NCBI GenBank assembly: GCA_015060045.1
Contig: SUZH01000003.1
Span: 1-64,000 of the forward strand
From: Rikenellaceae bacterium
GTDB lineage: Bacteria; Bacteroidota; Bacteroidia; Bacteroidales; Rikenellaceae
DNA length: 64,000 nucleotides
Reading direction: 5' to 3'
The notes under the pieces are model-generated. The model ran no database searches, had not been told where the DNA came from, and was given only the letters and a program-made list of their open reading frames with translations. Shown one piece after another: positions 54,122 through 63,400 of the stretch. Within the stretch, counting starts at the first letter, position 1, and the number at the start of each line of letters is the position of its first letter. Position numbers and translations under genes: made by a program.

Positions 54122-55288
54122 ATGAAACGCACCTTTTGTCTCCTGCTGACTCTGCTGGCCACACTGACTGCCTCGGCCAAAATCCTGCCTTACGGCGAAA
54201 TGGCTCGCCGCTTTGCCGCCTCGGAACGTGCCCGTTTCCCTGAGGCATGGATGATCGACTTCTGCAAAGCCCCCTTCTTCGGCTACTCGCAGGGAGTCGG
54301 TTGCTGCGCCATGCTGGAGATCTACCACACCACGGGCGACGAGGACTACTTCCGTTACGTCGAGGAGTTGGCCGATACGCTTGTCAACGAAGCAGGCGAA
54401 ATTCACCTCTATGAGCGCGACAAGTACAACCTCGACTTCATCAATTCGGGCAAGTACCTCTTCGACTGCTACGCCAAAACGGGCAAGGAGAAGTACCGCA
54501 AGGCGCTCGATCTGTTGGTGGATCAGCTCCGCGAGCAGCCCCGCACCTCGGATGGTGGTTTCTGGCACAAACTCCGCTACACGCACCAGATGTGGCTTGA
54601 CGGACTCTACATGTGTTCGCCTGTCTTAATGGAGTATGGCGTCACGTTCAACCAACCCGAGTGGGTCGAGGAGGCCGTAAAGCAGATCAAACTCTGCCAC
54701 AAGCATACCCATGATCCCGTGACAGGTCTTTACCACCACGCCTGGGACGAGAGTCGCTCGCAGCGCTGGGCTAACCCCGAAACGGGCCACTCGCCCTCGT
54801 TCTGGGGGCGTTCGATCGGTTGGTGGTTCATGGCTCTGGTCGATAACCTCGACTTCCTGCCTACGGACCACCCCGCCCGCGAGGAGATCATCGGCTACAT
54901 CCAGGGGTTGACCGACGCCTTGATGAAGTATCAGCGCGAGGGTCATTGGTACCAGGTACTCGACTGCCCCGAGCGCGAGGGCAACTACCCCGAGGCCTCG
55001 GTGACGGCGCAATGTATGTACGCCATCGCCAAGGCGGTCAATAAGGGTTACCTCCATCGTCGTTACCGCAAGGTGGCCGTTGATGCCTACCGTGCCCTCT
55101 GCCGCGATCTGATTTTCGAGGACGAAAACGGAGTGCTCTCGCTGACGCGCTGCTGTGCCGTGGGTGGTCTGGGTGGCAATCCCTACCGCGACGGTTCGTT
55201 TGAGTACTACATCGGTGAGCGCATCCGCGACAACGACGCCAAAGCTACGGGCCCCTTCATCATGGGCTGTTTGGAATTGGCCAAATAG
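54122..55288 (+). CDS. GH105-type unsaturated rhamnogalacturonyl hydrolase
   Basis: A 388-residue exported (alpha/alpha)6-barrel enzyme. A signal peptide (MKRTFCLLLTLLATLTASA) precedes the catalytic domain. HKLRYTHQMWLDGLYMCSP holds the presumed catalytic Asp of the GH88/GH105 clan, and WANPETGHSPSFWGRSIGWW, DNLD and GCCAVGGLGGNPYRDGSFEYY are family blocks. It removes unsaturated uronic acid from the ends of lyase-cut rhamnogalacturonan or pectin oligomers. The ATG at 54122 is chosen because an upstream TTG in frame (54077) overlaps the -7 box. First gene of the operon. Confidence 0.92.
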   Translation: MKRTFCLLLTLLATLTASAKILPYGEMARRFAASERARFPEAWMIDFCKAPFFGYSQGVGCCAMLEIYHTTGDEDYFRYVEELADTLVNEAGEIHLYERDKYNLDFINSGKYLFDCYAKTGKEKYRKALDLLVDQLREQPRTSDGGFWHKLRYTHQMWLDGLYMCSPVLMEYGVTFNQPEWVEEAVKQIKLCHKHTHDPVTGLYHHAWDESRSQRWANPETGHSPSFWGRSIGWWFMALVDNLDFLPTDHPAREEIIGYIQGLTDALMKYQREGHWYQVLDCPEREGNYPEASVTAQCMYAIAKAVNKGYLHRRYRKVAVDAYRALCRDLIFEDENGVLSLTRCCAVGGLGGNPYRDGSFEYYIGERIRDNDAKATGPFIMGCLELAK

Positions 55289-55308
55289 CGCTACACAACC
55301 TCCCCATC

Positions 55309-56889
55309 ATGCGTAAATATTGGTTACATCTATTGCTCTGCGCCGTCCTCTTCGGCTTCATCGCTTGTGGAGGAGACGACAAGCCATCCCAAGAGCCGGA
55401 TCAGCCCGAGACGGAGCAACCCACTCCCGAACCGGCACCTGAACCCGAGCCCACTCCGCCCACACCTCCGACTCCGCCCACAGCCGAAAAGTTTCCGGAC
55501 TATGGCGCGGTAAAGGCCTTCCCGACTGCAGTCGGACATGGCCGCCAGGCTACGGGTGGTCGTGGTGGCGAGATCTACCATGTCACGAATCTCAACGATT
55601 CGGGCACAGGATCACTGCGCGATGCCGTAAGCCAATCAAACCGCACGATCGTCTTTGATGTGACAGGTGTCATCACGCTCAAATCGGTCTTGGTGCTCAA
55701 AAGCAACCAAACGCTCTTGTTCCAAACTGCTCCGGGTGACGGCATCGAGATTTACAACAATCGCGTGGCCTCGTCGGGTGCATCGAACCTTATTGTACGT
55801 TACATGCGTGTTCGCACAGGTCGCCAAGCCTCGGGCCAAGACAACATGGACGCGGGTGGCCTTTCAAGCGGTGCGGATGTCATCTACGACCACTGCTCTT
55901 TCACTTGGGCCACGGACGAATGTTTCTCGATCAACACCGACAACAAAGGTACGCGCCCGCAACGTATCACCCTCCAGAACTCAATCATCGGCCAGGGGTG
56001 TATGAATCACTCGGCCGGAGGACTGATTCAGACCTCGGACACGGAGGGCGTGACGATCTACCGCAACCTACTGATCGACAATGGTGCCCGCAACTTCAAG
56101 GTTAAGGGACTCAACCAATATGTCAACAATGTGGTCTACAACTGGGGATCATCGAGTTGCTACGATATGAGTAATTCCGAGGGGCACTCCGACACGCAGA
56201 TCGAAAACAACTACTTCATCCAAGGCCCCTGCTATGTATGGCGAAATACGCCGGCCGAGAAGGTGAGCGACGAGACATACAACAATCCTGCGATCTGCTC
56301 ACCGACGGGCCCTGGACATAAATATTACGAGATTCTCTCACAGGAGAAGCCCACCAAGCCCTTCACGCGAGGCAACGCCAATTTCGAGACCTACTTCGCA
56401 GGCAACTATTTCGACAGCAACCTGGATGGTGCGTTGAACGGCATCGAGCTGACCACGGAAAACTTCGCAACCTATTGCAGCGGTACGCCCACGTTTCGCT
56501 CATCGCCCTCGACCCTGCACCCTGCACTTGACGAAAAGAGCTCAGCCACGGAGGCCTACAACTGGATAGTAAAATACGTTGGTGCTTCGTTGCCCGCACG
56601 CGACAAGGTCGATGGTTACATGATCGAAGAGCTCACCTCGCTGGGTACAAAAGGCACAATCTTCCGCGATCAACGCAAGGAGTTGCAATACCCCCTGGCC
56701 AACTCGTGGCAACAGATCAACACCACAGACAACCGGCCGACGGACAGCGACAAGGATGGCATCCCCGACACAATCGAAGAGCAGTATGGACTCAATAAAA
56801 ACGACGCATCGGATGCTGCCCGGATTGCTGAAAACGGCTACTCAAACATCGAAAACTACACCTTCTTAATGGAGGCAAATCGCAAATAA
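55309..56889 (+). CDS. PL1-like pectate lyase lipoprotein
   Basis: A 526-residue lipoprotein: lipobox FIAC (Cys20) and an acidic start CGGDD fit surface export in Bacteroidetes. A Glu/Pro/Thr-rich linker (about 27-60) leads to a right-handed beta-helix with GEIYHVTNLNDSGTGSLRDAV, VIYDHCSFTWATDE and YDMSNSEGHSDTQIENNYF, typical of polysaccharide lyase family 1. The C-terminus has a calcium-type DSDKDGIPDTIEEQYGLN module. It probably cuts pectate outside the cell; GH105 then acts on the ends. Confidence 0.9.
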   Translation: MRKYWLHLLLCAVLFGFIACGGDDKPSQEPDQPETEQPTPEPAPEPEPTPPTPPTPPTAEKFPDYGAVKAFPTAVGHGRQATGGRGGEIYHVTNLNDSGTGSLRDAVSQSNRTIVFDVTGVITLKSVLVLKSNQTLLFQTAPGDGIEIYNNRVASSGASNLIVRYMRVRTGRQASGQDNMDAGGLSSGADVIYDHCSFTWATDECFSINTDNKGTRPQRITLQNSIIGQGCMNHSAGGLIQTSDTEGVTIYRNLLIDNGARNFKVKGLNQYVNNVVYNWGSSSCYDMSNSEGHSDTQIENNYFIQGPCYVWRNTPAEKVSDETYNNPAICSPTGPGHKYYEILSQEKPTKPFTRGNANFETYFAGNYFDSNLDGALNGIELTTENFATYCSGTPTFRSSPSTLHPALDEKSSATEAYNWIVKYVGASLPARDKVDGYMIEELTSLGTKGTIFRDQRKELQYPLANSWQQINTTDNRPTDSDKDGIPDTIEEQYGLNKNDASDAARIAENGYSNIENYTFLMEANRK

Positions 56890-56908
56890 CAACAAAAACT
56901 ACATACCA

Positions 56909-58999
56909 ATGAAAAAACTACTCTTCGCAGCCGCCCTCTTTCTGGCCAGCTGCACCGCACCCGAAAAGATTGACCGCGTAGCGCTTTTGGAGCGCAACAA
57001 CCCCCACCTGGAAGAGGTTGACACACTCAACTCGCTCACCGTCGGCAACGGCGATTTTGCCGTAACGGTCGATGTGACGGGCCTGCAATCCTTCCCCGAA
57101 TTTTACAGCAAAGGTCTGCCCCTCGGCACACAGAGCGGCTGGGGTTGGCATGCCTTTGAGAATCCCGAGAACTACCGCCACGAGGAGACCCTCCGCGACT
57201 ACGACTTCGGTCACGGCCAGATTGAGCCTTATGCCACCCAGCCCAAGGAGGGACGTGGCAAGGATGCTGCCGACTGGTATCGCGTGAATCCCCACCGTCT
57301 GCACCTCGGTGTGATCGGTTTCGAGGGTTTGAACCCGACGGAGCTGACCGAGATCGATCAGACGCTCGACCTGATGGATGGCGTTATTCGCTCTTCGTTC
57401 ACGACCGAGGGTGAGAAGATCGCCGTCACGACCGCCTGCGATCCCGATGCCGACCGCTTTACGGCTTCGATTACGGGCAAGAAGCACCTGCCCATCGCAA
57501 TCCGTTTCGCCTACCCCACGGGTGTGCATACAGACGATGCATGCAATTGGCAGGCTGACGAGAAGCACTCGACCGAGCTGGTAGCTTCGACCGAGCAGTC
57601 GGCTACGCTGCTGCGCACGATCGACACGGCTCGCTACTACGTCCGTCTCGATTGGACGGGCAAGGCCACGCTTGCTCAGAAGGGTCGCAACCACTTCACG
57701 CTGACCCCCGAGGAGGATCAGTGGACGCTGGCTGCCCACTTCACCCCGCAGGAGAAGAAGGCCACGGCCGAGCAGCAGGACATTCTCGCTGTCGAGGGTG
57801 CTGCCACCTCGTTCTGGAACAACTTCTGGATGAAGGGTGGCGTGGTTGACTTCAGCCACTGCACCGACCCGCGCGCCAAGGAGCTGGAGCGTCGTGTCGT
57901 CCTCTCGCAGTACTTGCTCGCCGTGCAGTGTGCCGGTTCGACCCCTCCGCAGGAGACGGGCCTTACGTACAACTCGTGGTTCGGCAAATTCCACCTCGAG
58001 ATGATCTATTGGCACCAAGCCCAATTCGCCCTCTACGGCCATGAGGATCTGTTGCTGCGTACCCTCAACTGGTACCACTCGGCAGCCGATGGTGCTCGCC
58101 ATATCGCCCAGCGTCAGGGCTTCGACGGCGTGCGTTGGATGAAGATGACTGACCCGACGGCCATGGAGGCCCCCTCGAAGACGGGTTCGTTCCTCATCTG
58201 GCAGCAGCCGCACCTGATCTACCTCCTGGAGCTTTGCTACCGTGCCAACCCCTCGGAGGAGCTCTTAAACGAGTATGCCGAGCTGGTGGAGGAGACCGCC
58301 AAATTTATGTACGACTTTGCCGACTACAACCCCGAATTGGATCGCTACGAGTTGCGTGGTGTGATCCCCGCTCAGGAGACCCTGCGTGCAGCCGAGACGA
58401 TCAATCCTCCCTTCGAGCTTTCGCAGTGGCACTGTGTACTCTCGATGGCGCAGCAGTGGCGCGAGCGCCTCGGCAAGGAACGCAACGCCGACTGGGATGA
58501 CCTCTTGGCCAAACTCTCGCCTCTGGCCTCGAAGGATGGCCTCTACCTCGCTGCCGAGACCGCACCGCAGACCTACGAGGATATCCGTTTCACCTCCGAC
58601 CACCCTGCCGTGCTGGGTGCAGTGGGCATCTTCCCCCACTCACGTCTGGTAGATCCCGCCATCATGAAGCAGACCCAGGAGTGGATCTGGGATAAATGGA
58701 ATTGGGAGAAGACCTGGGGTTGGGACTACCCGATGGTTTCGATGAACGCGACGCGTCTGGGCGAAAGAGAAAATGCCGTTGCTGCCCTCTTGATGTCGAA
58801 GCGCACGAATACCTGTCTCAAGAACGGCCATAACTTCCAGGATGCCCGTCTGCGCTGCTACCTGCCCGGTAACGGAGGTCTGCTGACCGCCGTAGCCTTG
58901 ATGTGCGCCGGTTGGGATGGTTGCGACGAGAAGAATCCCGGCTTCCCGAAGAATGGCGAGTGGGATGTTCGTTGGGAGGGCATTAAGCCGTTGCCTTAA
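56909..58999 (+). CDS. Lipoprotein of the six-hairpin glycosidase type
   Basis: A 696-residue lipoprotein (lipobox LASC, Cys15). An N-terminal beta-rich region contains SLTVGNGDFAVTVDVTGLQ and WYRVNPHRLHLGVIGFE; the C-terminal half is helical like an (alpha/alpha)6 barrel, with FGKFHLEMIYWHQAQFALYG and WGWDYPMVSMNATRLG. The layout resembles GH65/GH-L clan relatives, but I cannot assign a GH family. It is in the operon with GH105 and the lyase, so pectin side-chain cleavage is likely. Candidate acids include the Glu in HLEMIYWH and Asp residues near WDYPM. Confidence 0.7.
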   Translation: MKKLLFAAALFLASCTAPEKIDRVALLERNNPHLEEVDTLNSLTVGNGDFAVTVDVTGLQSFPEFYSKGLPLGTQSGWGWHAFENPENYRHEETLRDYDFGHGQIEPYATQPKEGRGKDAADWYRVNPHRLHLGVIGFEGLNPTELTEIDQTLDLMDGVIRSSFTTEGEKIAVTTACDPDADRFTASITGKKHLPIAIRFAYPTGVHTDDACNWQADEKHSTELVASTEQSATLLRTIDTARYYVRLDWTGKATLAQKGRNHFTLTPEEDQWTLAAHFTPQEKKATAEQQDILAVEGAATSFWNNFWMKGGVVDFSHCTDPRAKELERRVVLSQYLLAVQCAGSTPPQETGLTYNSWFGKFHLEMIYWHQAQFALYGHEDLLLRTLNWYHSAADGARHIAQRQGFDGVRWMKMTDPTAMEAPSKTGSFLIWQQPHLIYLLELCYRANPSEELLNEYAELVEETAKFMYDFADYNPELDRYELRGVIPAQETLRAAETINPPFELSQWHCVLSMAQQWRERLGKERNADWDDLLAKLSPLASKDGLYLAAETAPQTYEDIRFTSDHPAVLGAVGIFPHSRLVDPAIMKQTQEWIWDKWNWEKTWGWDYPMVSMNATRLGERENAVAALLMSKRTNTCLKNGHNFQDARLRCYLPGNGGLLTAVALMCAGWDGCDEKNPGFPKNGEWDVRWEGIKPLP

Positions 59000-59054
59000 A
59001 TTCAAAAATATAATATTTATATTCAATAAATAAACATATATTCAATTTTTGAAT
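59000..59054. promoter_or_regulatory. AT-only spacer with a 10-bp inverted repeat before the DUF4450-like gene
   Basis: ATTCAAAAAT at 59000-59009 is the exact complement of ATTTTTGAAT at 59045-59054, which ends directly at the ATG. ATTCAA also recurs at 59021 and 59040, about two helical turns apart. It may be an internal promoter, operator, or RNA hairpin that hides the start codon. Confidence 0.45.
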
Positions 59055-62000
59055 ATGAAGAAACTTTGCCTGGGATTGTTGTTGCTGGCCACAAGTGCGA
59101 CGGCCCAACAACAACAGAAGCCGCAATTGAACGAAGATTACACCTTCAACACAACCACGTTTGCCCCGCGTCCGCTCCACTACCGTCCCGACGGAAACAG
59201 CGCCGTTGTGGTAGAGGGCAAGGCACGCTTTAACCGTGCACTCTATGGCGCACATACGGGCTTCCGTGTCGAGTGCAGCGACTGCCCCGAGTTCGGCATA
59301 TACCTGCCGGGCATGGGAGGCAATCTGCAACTTTCGCTCCCCGAGGGAAGTTGCGAGGCGCGCTACACCCCGGGCAAGATGAACTACTGTCAGGGAGGTA
59401 TCGAAATCGAAGTACAGGTCATCCGCGAGGGGGCCGATGCGGCGATTTGGCGCATCAAGAACACCACCCGACAAGTTCAAACCATCGGCGTACAATTTGG
59501 TTCGGTAAGCGGCAAGAAGTTCTACCGTAACGGTGATCTCGGCGTGGATGACCCCGAGGCTTTTTCGTTCGATCCGGCTGGTTGTACGACGAATCAATAC
59601 ACCTGGGAAGGTGATCGAATCGGCGTGAGCTACGAGGCTAAAACGCCGGGCGAAGTGACGCTGATTATCCCGTTTGACAACATGAAGTTAAGTCGCCTAC
59701 CTCATGTAACGGGTCAGGTCGTACTGCGGCCGAAAGAGACGCGCTATATCGCCTACTTCCCGCGCAACGAGAAGGAGCACACGCAACGTAAACTGAAAGC
59801 CCTCTTCACGAAAGCCGAGCAGCAACGCAAGGCACTCACCTCGGACCTCTCGATCTCGACGCCCGACCCGTGGCTCAACCCCGTGGGCGAGGCGATGGCG
59901 ATCGCCGCCGACGGCATCTGGAGTGGTCGCACCTGGCTGCATGGCGCGATTGGTTGGCGTACCGAACACCTCGGTTGGCGAGGTGCTTATGTCGGCACAT
60001 CGCTCGGCTGGCACGACCGTGCACAAACCCACTTCCGTACCTATGCCGCCAACATGGTGCGCGACGTAGAGCCTATCTACGACCACCCGCGTCAGGACTC
60101 GACCCTGAACCTGGCTCGCGCCGAGAAGAAGTGGGGAACACCCATGTACAGCAACGGCTACATCTGCCGTCGTCCGAGCAAGCGCGAGATGTCGCACTAC
60201 GACATGAACCTGGTCTATATCGATGCCCTGCTGCGCCATATCCGCGCAACGGGCGATGAGGCGTTCATGCGCGAGATGTTCCCGACCCTCAAGCTCCACC
60301 TCGAGTGGGAGAAGCGCAACTTCGACCCCGATGGCGACCACCTCTACGATGGTTACTGCTGCATATGGGCGAGCGATGCCCTCTATTACAACAGCGGTGC
60401 GGCCACTCACTCCTCGGCATACAACTACTTCGCCAACCGCGAGGTAGCTCGTATCGCCGAACGCATCGGTGAAGATCCTGCCCCCTATCGTCAGGAGGCC
60501 GAAGCGATCGAAAAGGCGATGCTCGATCAACTGTGGGACACGAAGGGTAACCATTGGGCCGAATACCGCGATGCGATGGGCCACAAGCGTCTTCATACAT
60601 CGGCCGCCATGTGGAGCATCTATCACGCCATCGACTCGGAGGTTGGAACGCCGCTCCATGCAGCCGCCTCGGCCCTCTACGCCCAACGCGAGCTGCCGCT
60701 GCTTCCCGTCCGCTCGACCGATTTCGAGGAGGAGTATCTGCTCCCCGCCACCTCCGATTGGCAGCCCTATATTTGGTCGATCAACAACGTGGCGATCGCC
60801 GAAGTGATGCACGCTGCGCTGGCCTATTGGCAGGCGGGCATGAACGAGGAGGCCTTCCACCTGATGAAGGGTGTCGTGATGGACAACATGTACCTCGGCA
60901 CTACGCCCCTCAACTTCGGCCAGATCAGCTACCTCGATGCAGCCCGCGGCGAGTGTTACCGCGACTTTGCCGACCCGATCGGCGTCTGGTCGCGTGCCCT
61001 CACCGAGGGTCTTTACGGTATCCGTCCCGACCTCCTGGCCGGCGAGGTGACTCTCCAACCCGGTTTCCCTGCGACATGGAACGAAGCCTCGATTCGCCAC
61101 CGCGATCTCTCCTATTCGTTCGCCCGCAAGGGGCTGGAGAGCACCTACACGATCCGACACAATTACCCCACCGAAACGGCTATTCACCTCGTTGTGGAGG
61201 GTGCGCAGGTGGCCGAGGTGAGGGTCAACGGCAAAAAGGTTACCTTCGAGGAGGTGGAATACGCCTACGGCAAACCCCGTATCCGCATCCGCCTGGGGTG
61301 GAAGAATCACTACAATGTGGTGATCACACACCATGCGGCGCAGTCGGCCACCACCTATGCCCAAGGCCCGAAGGGCTTCCGCATCGGTGAGCAGAACAAC
61401 CTCTCCTTCTATGAGCCGTTACAAAATGGCGTATATCGTCCTACGCCCGTCATCGAGCACCCCGCGCCGACATCCTATCGCACGATCGACCTCTCGGCAC
61501 ACTACAACGCCTCGGTGAACGACATTTACCGCAACGAATATCTTTCGCCTCGTCCGAAGGCTACCACGCTCCAAATCCCGAAGCAGGGCTATGGCGATTG
61601 GTGCCACCCGCAGGCGATGGCCGAAATTGATGATCAGGGACTTCGCGATATCCTGCGCCAAAACGCAGTCGATACGCGCACGGGAAAGATCAAGCGCAAC
61701 CAAATCCCGATGCAGATGGCTCACACGGGCAAAAACGTTCTCTTCACCTCGCTGTGGGACAACTACCCCACGACGGCCGAAGTTCCCCTCACGGGACGCG
61801 GTCAAAAGCTCTTGCTGATGATGGCCGGATCGACGAACCACATGCAGAGCCACATCGCCAACGGCCGCCTGACGGTACACTATACCGATGGCACGACCTC
61901 CACGCTCGACCTTGTGAATCCCGACAACTGGGCCTCGATCGAGCAGGTGGGTATCAACGACGGCTATTCGTACCGCGCACCTGCCCTGTGGCGTCTTTCG

Positions 62001-62195
62001 CTCCAAAACGGCACACTGAGTCGCACGCTGGACAAGGATATGGGCATCGAGGGCATCAACCGCATGATTCCGGGCGGTGCAGCTACGCTGGTTGAGATGG
62101 AGATCAACCCCATGAAGGAGCTGCAATCGCTCCAGCTGGAGACCCTTTCGAACGATGTGGTGATCGGTATTATGGGTATCACGATTGCAGAGTAA
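59055..62195 (+). CDS. Large exported DUF4450-like glycosidase candidate
   Basis: A 1046-residue exported protein: signal peptide MKKLCLGLLLLATSATA, an N-terminal beta domain (to about 260), an (alpha/alpha)6-barrel-like central domain (DPWLNPVGEAMAIAADGIWSG, HGAIGWRTEHLGWRGAYVG, WPYIWSINN-like YIWSINNVAIAEV), beta domains beyond about 690 and a C-terminal part with TGKNVLFTSLWDNYPT. This resembles the Bacteroidetes DUF4450 group, a suspected glycosidase family. I chose the ATG at 59055 over a TTG 6 bases earlier. The last gene of the pectin operon; target is probably a rhamnogalacturonan side chain, unproven. Confidence 0.75.
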   Translation: MKKLCLGLLLLATSATAQQQQKPQLNEDYTFNTTTFAPRPLHYRPDGNSAVVVEGKARFNRALYGAHTGFRVECSDCPEFGIYLPGMGGNLQLSLPEGSCEARYTPGKMNYCQGGIEIEVQVIREGADAAIWRIKNTTRQVQTIGVQFGSVSGKKFYRNGDLGVDDPEAFSFDPAGCTTNQYTWEGDRIGVSYEAKTPGEVTLIIPFDNMKLSRLPHVTGQVVLRPKETRYIAYFPRNEKEHTQRKLKALFTKAEQQRKALTSDLSISTPDPWLNPVGEAMAIAADGIWSGRTWLHGAIGWRTEHLGWRGAYVGTSLGWHDRAQTHFRTYAANMVRDVEPIYDHPRQDSTLNLARAEKKWGTPMYSNGYICRRPSKREMSHYDMNLVYIDALLRHIRATGDEAFMREMFPTLKLHLEWEKRNFDPDGDHLYDGYCCIWASDALYYNSGAATHSSAYNYFANREVARIAERIGEDPAPYRQEAEAIEKAMLDQLWDTKGNHWAEYRDAMGHKRLHTSAAMWSIYHAIDSEVGTPLHAAASALYAQRELPLLPVRSTDFEEEYLLPATSDWQPYIWSINNVAIAEVMHAALAYWQAGMNEEAFHLMKGVVMDNMYLGTTPLNFGQISYLDAARGECYRDFADPIGVWSRALTEGLYGIRPDLLAGEVTLQPGFPATWNEASIRHRDLSYSFARKGLESTYTIRHNYPTETAIHLVVEGAQVAEVRVNGKKVTFEEVEYAYGKPRIRIRLGWKNHYNVVITHHAAQSATTYAQGPKGFRIGEQNNLSFYEPLQNGVYRPTPVIEHPAPTSYRTIDLSAHYNASVNDIYRNEYLSPRPKATTLQIPKQGYGDWCHPQAMAEIDDQGLRDILRQNAVDTRTGKIKRNQIPMQMAHTGKNVLFTSLWDNYPTTAEVPLTGRGQKLLLMMAGSTNHMQSHIANGRLTVHYTDGTTSTLDLVNPDNWASIEQVGINDGYSYRAPALWRLSLQNGTLSRTLDKDMGIEGINRMIPGGAATLVEMEINPMKELQSLQLETLSNDVVIGIMGITIAE

Positions 62196-62231
62196 TTCGA
62201 CATTCGGGATTCAAAATTCAAAATTATACCT

Positions 62232-62239
62232 TATATTTG
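62232..62239 (+). promoter_or_regulatory. -7 box of ychF
   Basis: TATATTTG matches TAnnTTTG, 40 bases before the start codon. The upstream stretch is made of repeated ATTCAAA units and has no clear -33 element. Confidence 0.55.
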
Positions 62240-62279
62240 CACGCGTAAAATTTAAGATAACAAACAAAACGAAATAATC

Positions 62280-63380
62280 ATGGCATTACAATGCGGCATT
62301 GTGGGTCTGCCGAACGTCGGTAAATCGACCCTGTTCAACTGTCTGTCCAACGCCAAGGCACAGGCAGCTAACTTTCCCTTCTGTACGATCGAACCCAACG
62401 TGGGCGTCATCACCGTACCCGATGAGCGTCTGGTACGTCTGGCCGAGATCGATAACCCGAAGCGCGTCATCCCGACGACGATCGAGATTGTCGATATCGC
62501 AGGTCTCGTGAAGGGTGCATCGAAGGGTGAGGGTCTGGGCAACAAGTTCCTGGGCAACATCCGCACCACACACGCCATTATCCACGTCTTGCGTTGCTTC
62601 GAGAATGGCAACATCACGCATGTCGATGGTTCGATTGATCCCGTGCGCGACAAGGAGGTGATCGACACCGAGCTGCAGCTCAAGGACCTCGAGACGATCG
62701 AAAACCGTCTGGCCAAGACGCAGAAGCAGGCTGCCGTGGGCGGCGATCGTCAGGCCAAGCGCGCCGTGGAATTGTTATTGCAGTACAAGGCGCTCCTGGA
62801 GCAGGGCAAGAATGCCCGCGAGCTGGAGGTAGAGCCTGAGGATAAGAAGATCGTGGCCGAGTTGTGCCTCTTGACCAACAAGCCGGTGCTCTATGTCTGC
62901 AACGTGGACGAGAAGTCGGCCGTCACGGGTAACGAGCATACGGAGGCCGTCAAAAAGGCGATCGCCGGCGAGAAGGCCGAGATGTTGATCGTAGCCGCTG
63001 CCACGGAGGCCGACATTGCCGAACTGGAGACCTACGAGGAGCGTCAGATGTTCCTCGAGGACCTGGGGCTGCAGGAATCGGGTGTAGCGCGTCTGATCAA
63101 GGCCGCCTACAAGCTTCTGAACCTGGAGACCTTCTTCACGACGGGTGCCGATGAGAGCCGTGCCTGGACCTACGTCAAGGGCATGAAGGCACCGCAGACG
63201 GCTGGTGTGATTCACACCGACTTTGAGCGTGGCTTCATCCGTGCCGAGGTGATCAAGTACGAGGATTACGTTACGCTCGGCTCGGAGAAGGCTTGCCGCG
63301 ATGTAGGCAAACTGAGCATCGAGGGTAAGGAGTATGTCGTACAGGATGGCGACATTATGCACTTCCTCTTTAACGTATAA
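62280..63380 (+). CDS. ychF: Redox-responsive ATPase/GTPase YchF
   Basis: A 366-residue OBG-family P-loop protein. G1 is GLPNVGKST at the start, G3 is DIAGLVKGA, and the usual NKxD is NVDE, the change that makes YchF bind ATP. A coiled-coil insert and a C-terminal TGS domain ([19 protein letters not shown]) follow, ending with the conserved [11 protein letters not shown]. It associates with ribosomes and is involved in stress responses in other bacteria. gltX follows 20 bases later. Confidence 0.97.
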   Translation: MALQCGIVGLPNVGKSTLFNCLSNAKAQAANFPFCTIEPNVGVITVPDERLVRLAEIDNPKRVIPTTIEIVDIAGLVKGASKGEGLGNKFLGNIRTTHAIIHVLRCFENGNITHVDGSIDPVRDKEVIDTELQLKDLETIENRLAKTQKQAAVGGDRQAKRAVELLLQYKALLEQGKNARELEVEPEDKKIVAELCLLTNKPVLYVCNVDEKSAVTGNEHTEAVKKAIAGEKAEMLIVAAATEADIAELETYEERQMFLEDLGLQESGVARLIKAAYKLLNLETFFTTGADESRAWTYVKGMKAPQTAGVIHTDFERGFIRAEVIKYEDYVTLGSEKACRDVGKLSIEGKEYVVQDGDIMHFLFNV

Positions 63381-63400
63381 ACAGAAAAAACAAACGAGAT

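Noticed and set aside
55380..55490. Possible repeat array in the lyase gene
   Set aside because: The CC/AC-rich repeats encode an ordinary Pro/Glu/Thr linker of a surface lipoprotein.
59697..61364. 555-codon open frame antisense to the DUF4450-like gene
   Set aside because: Wholly inside a convincing exported protein gene; no motif and no promoter box.
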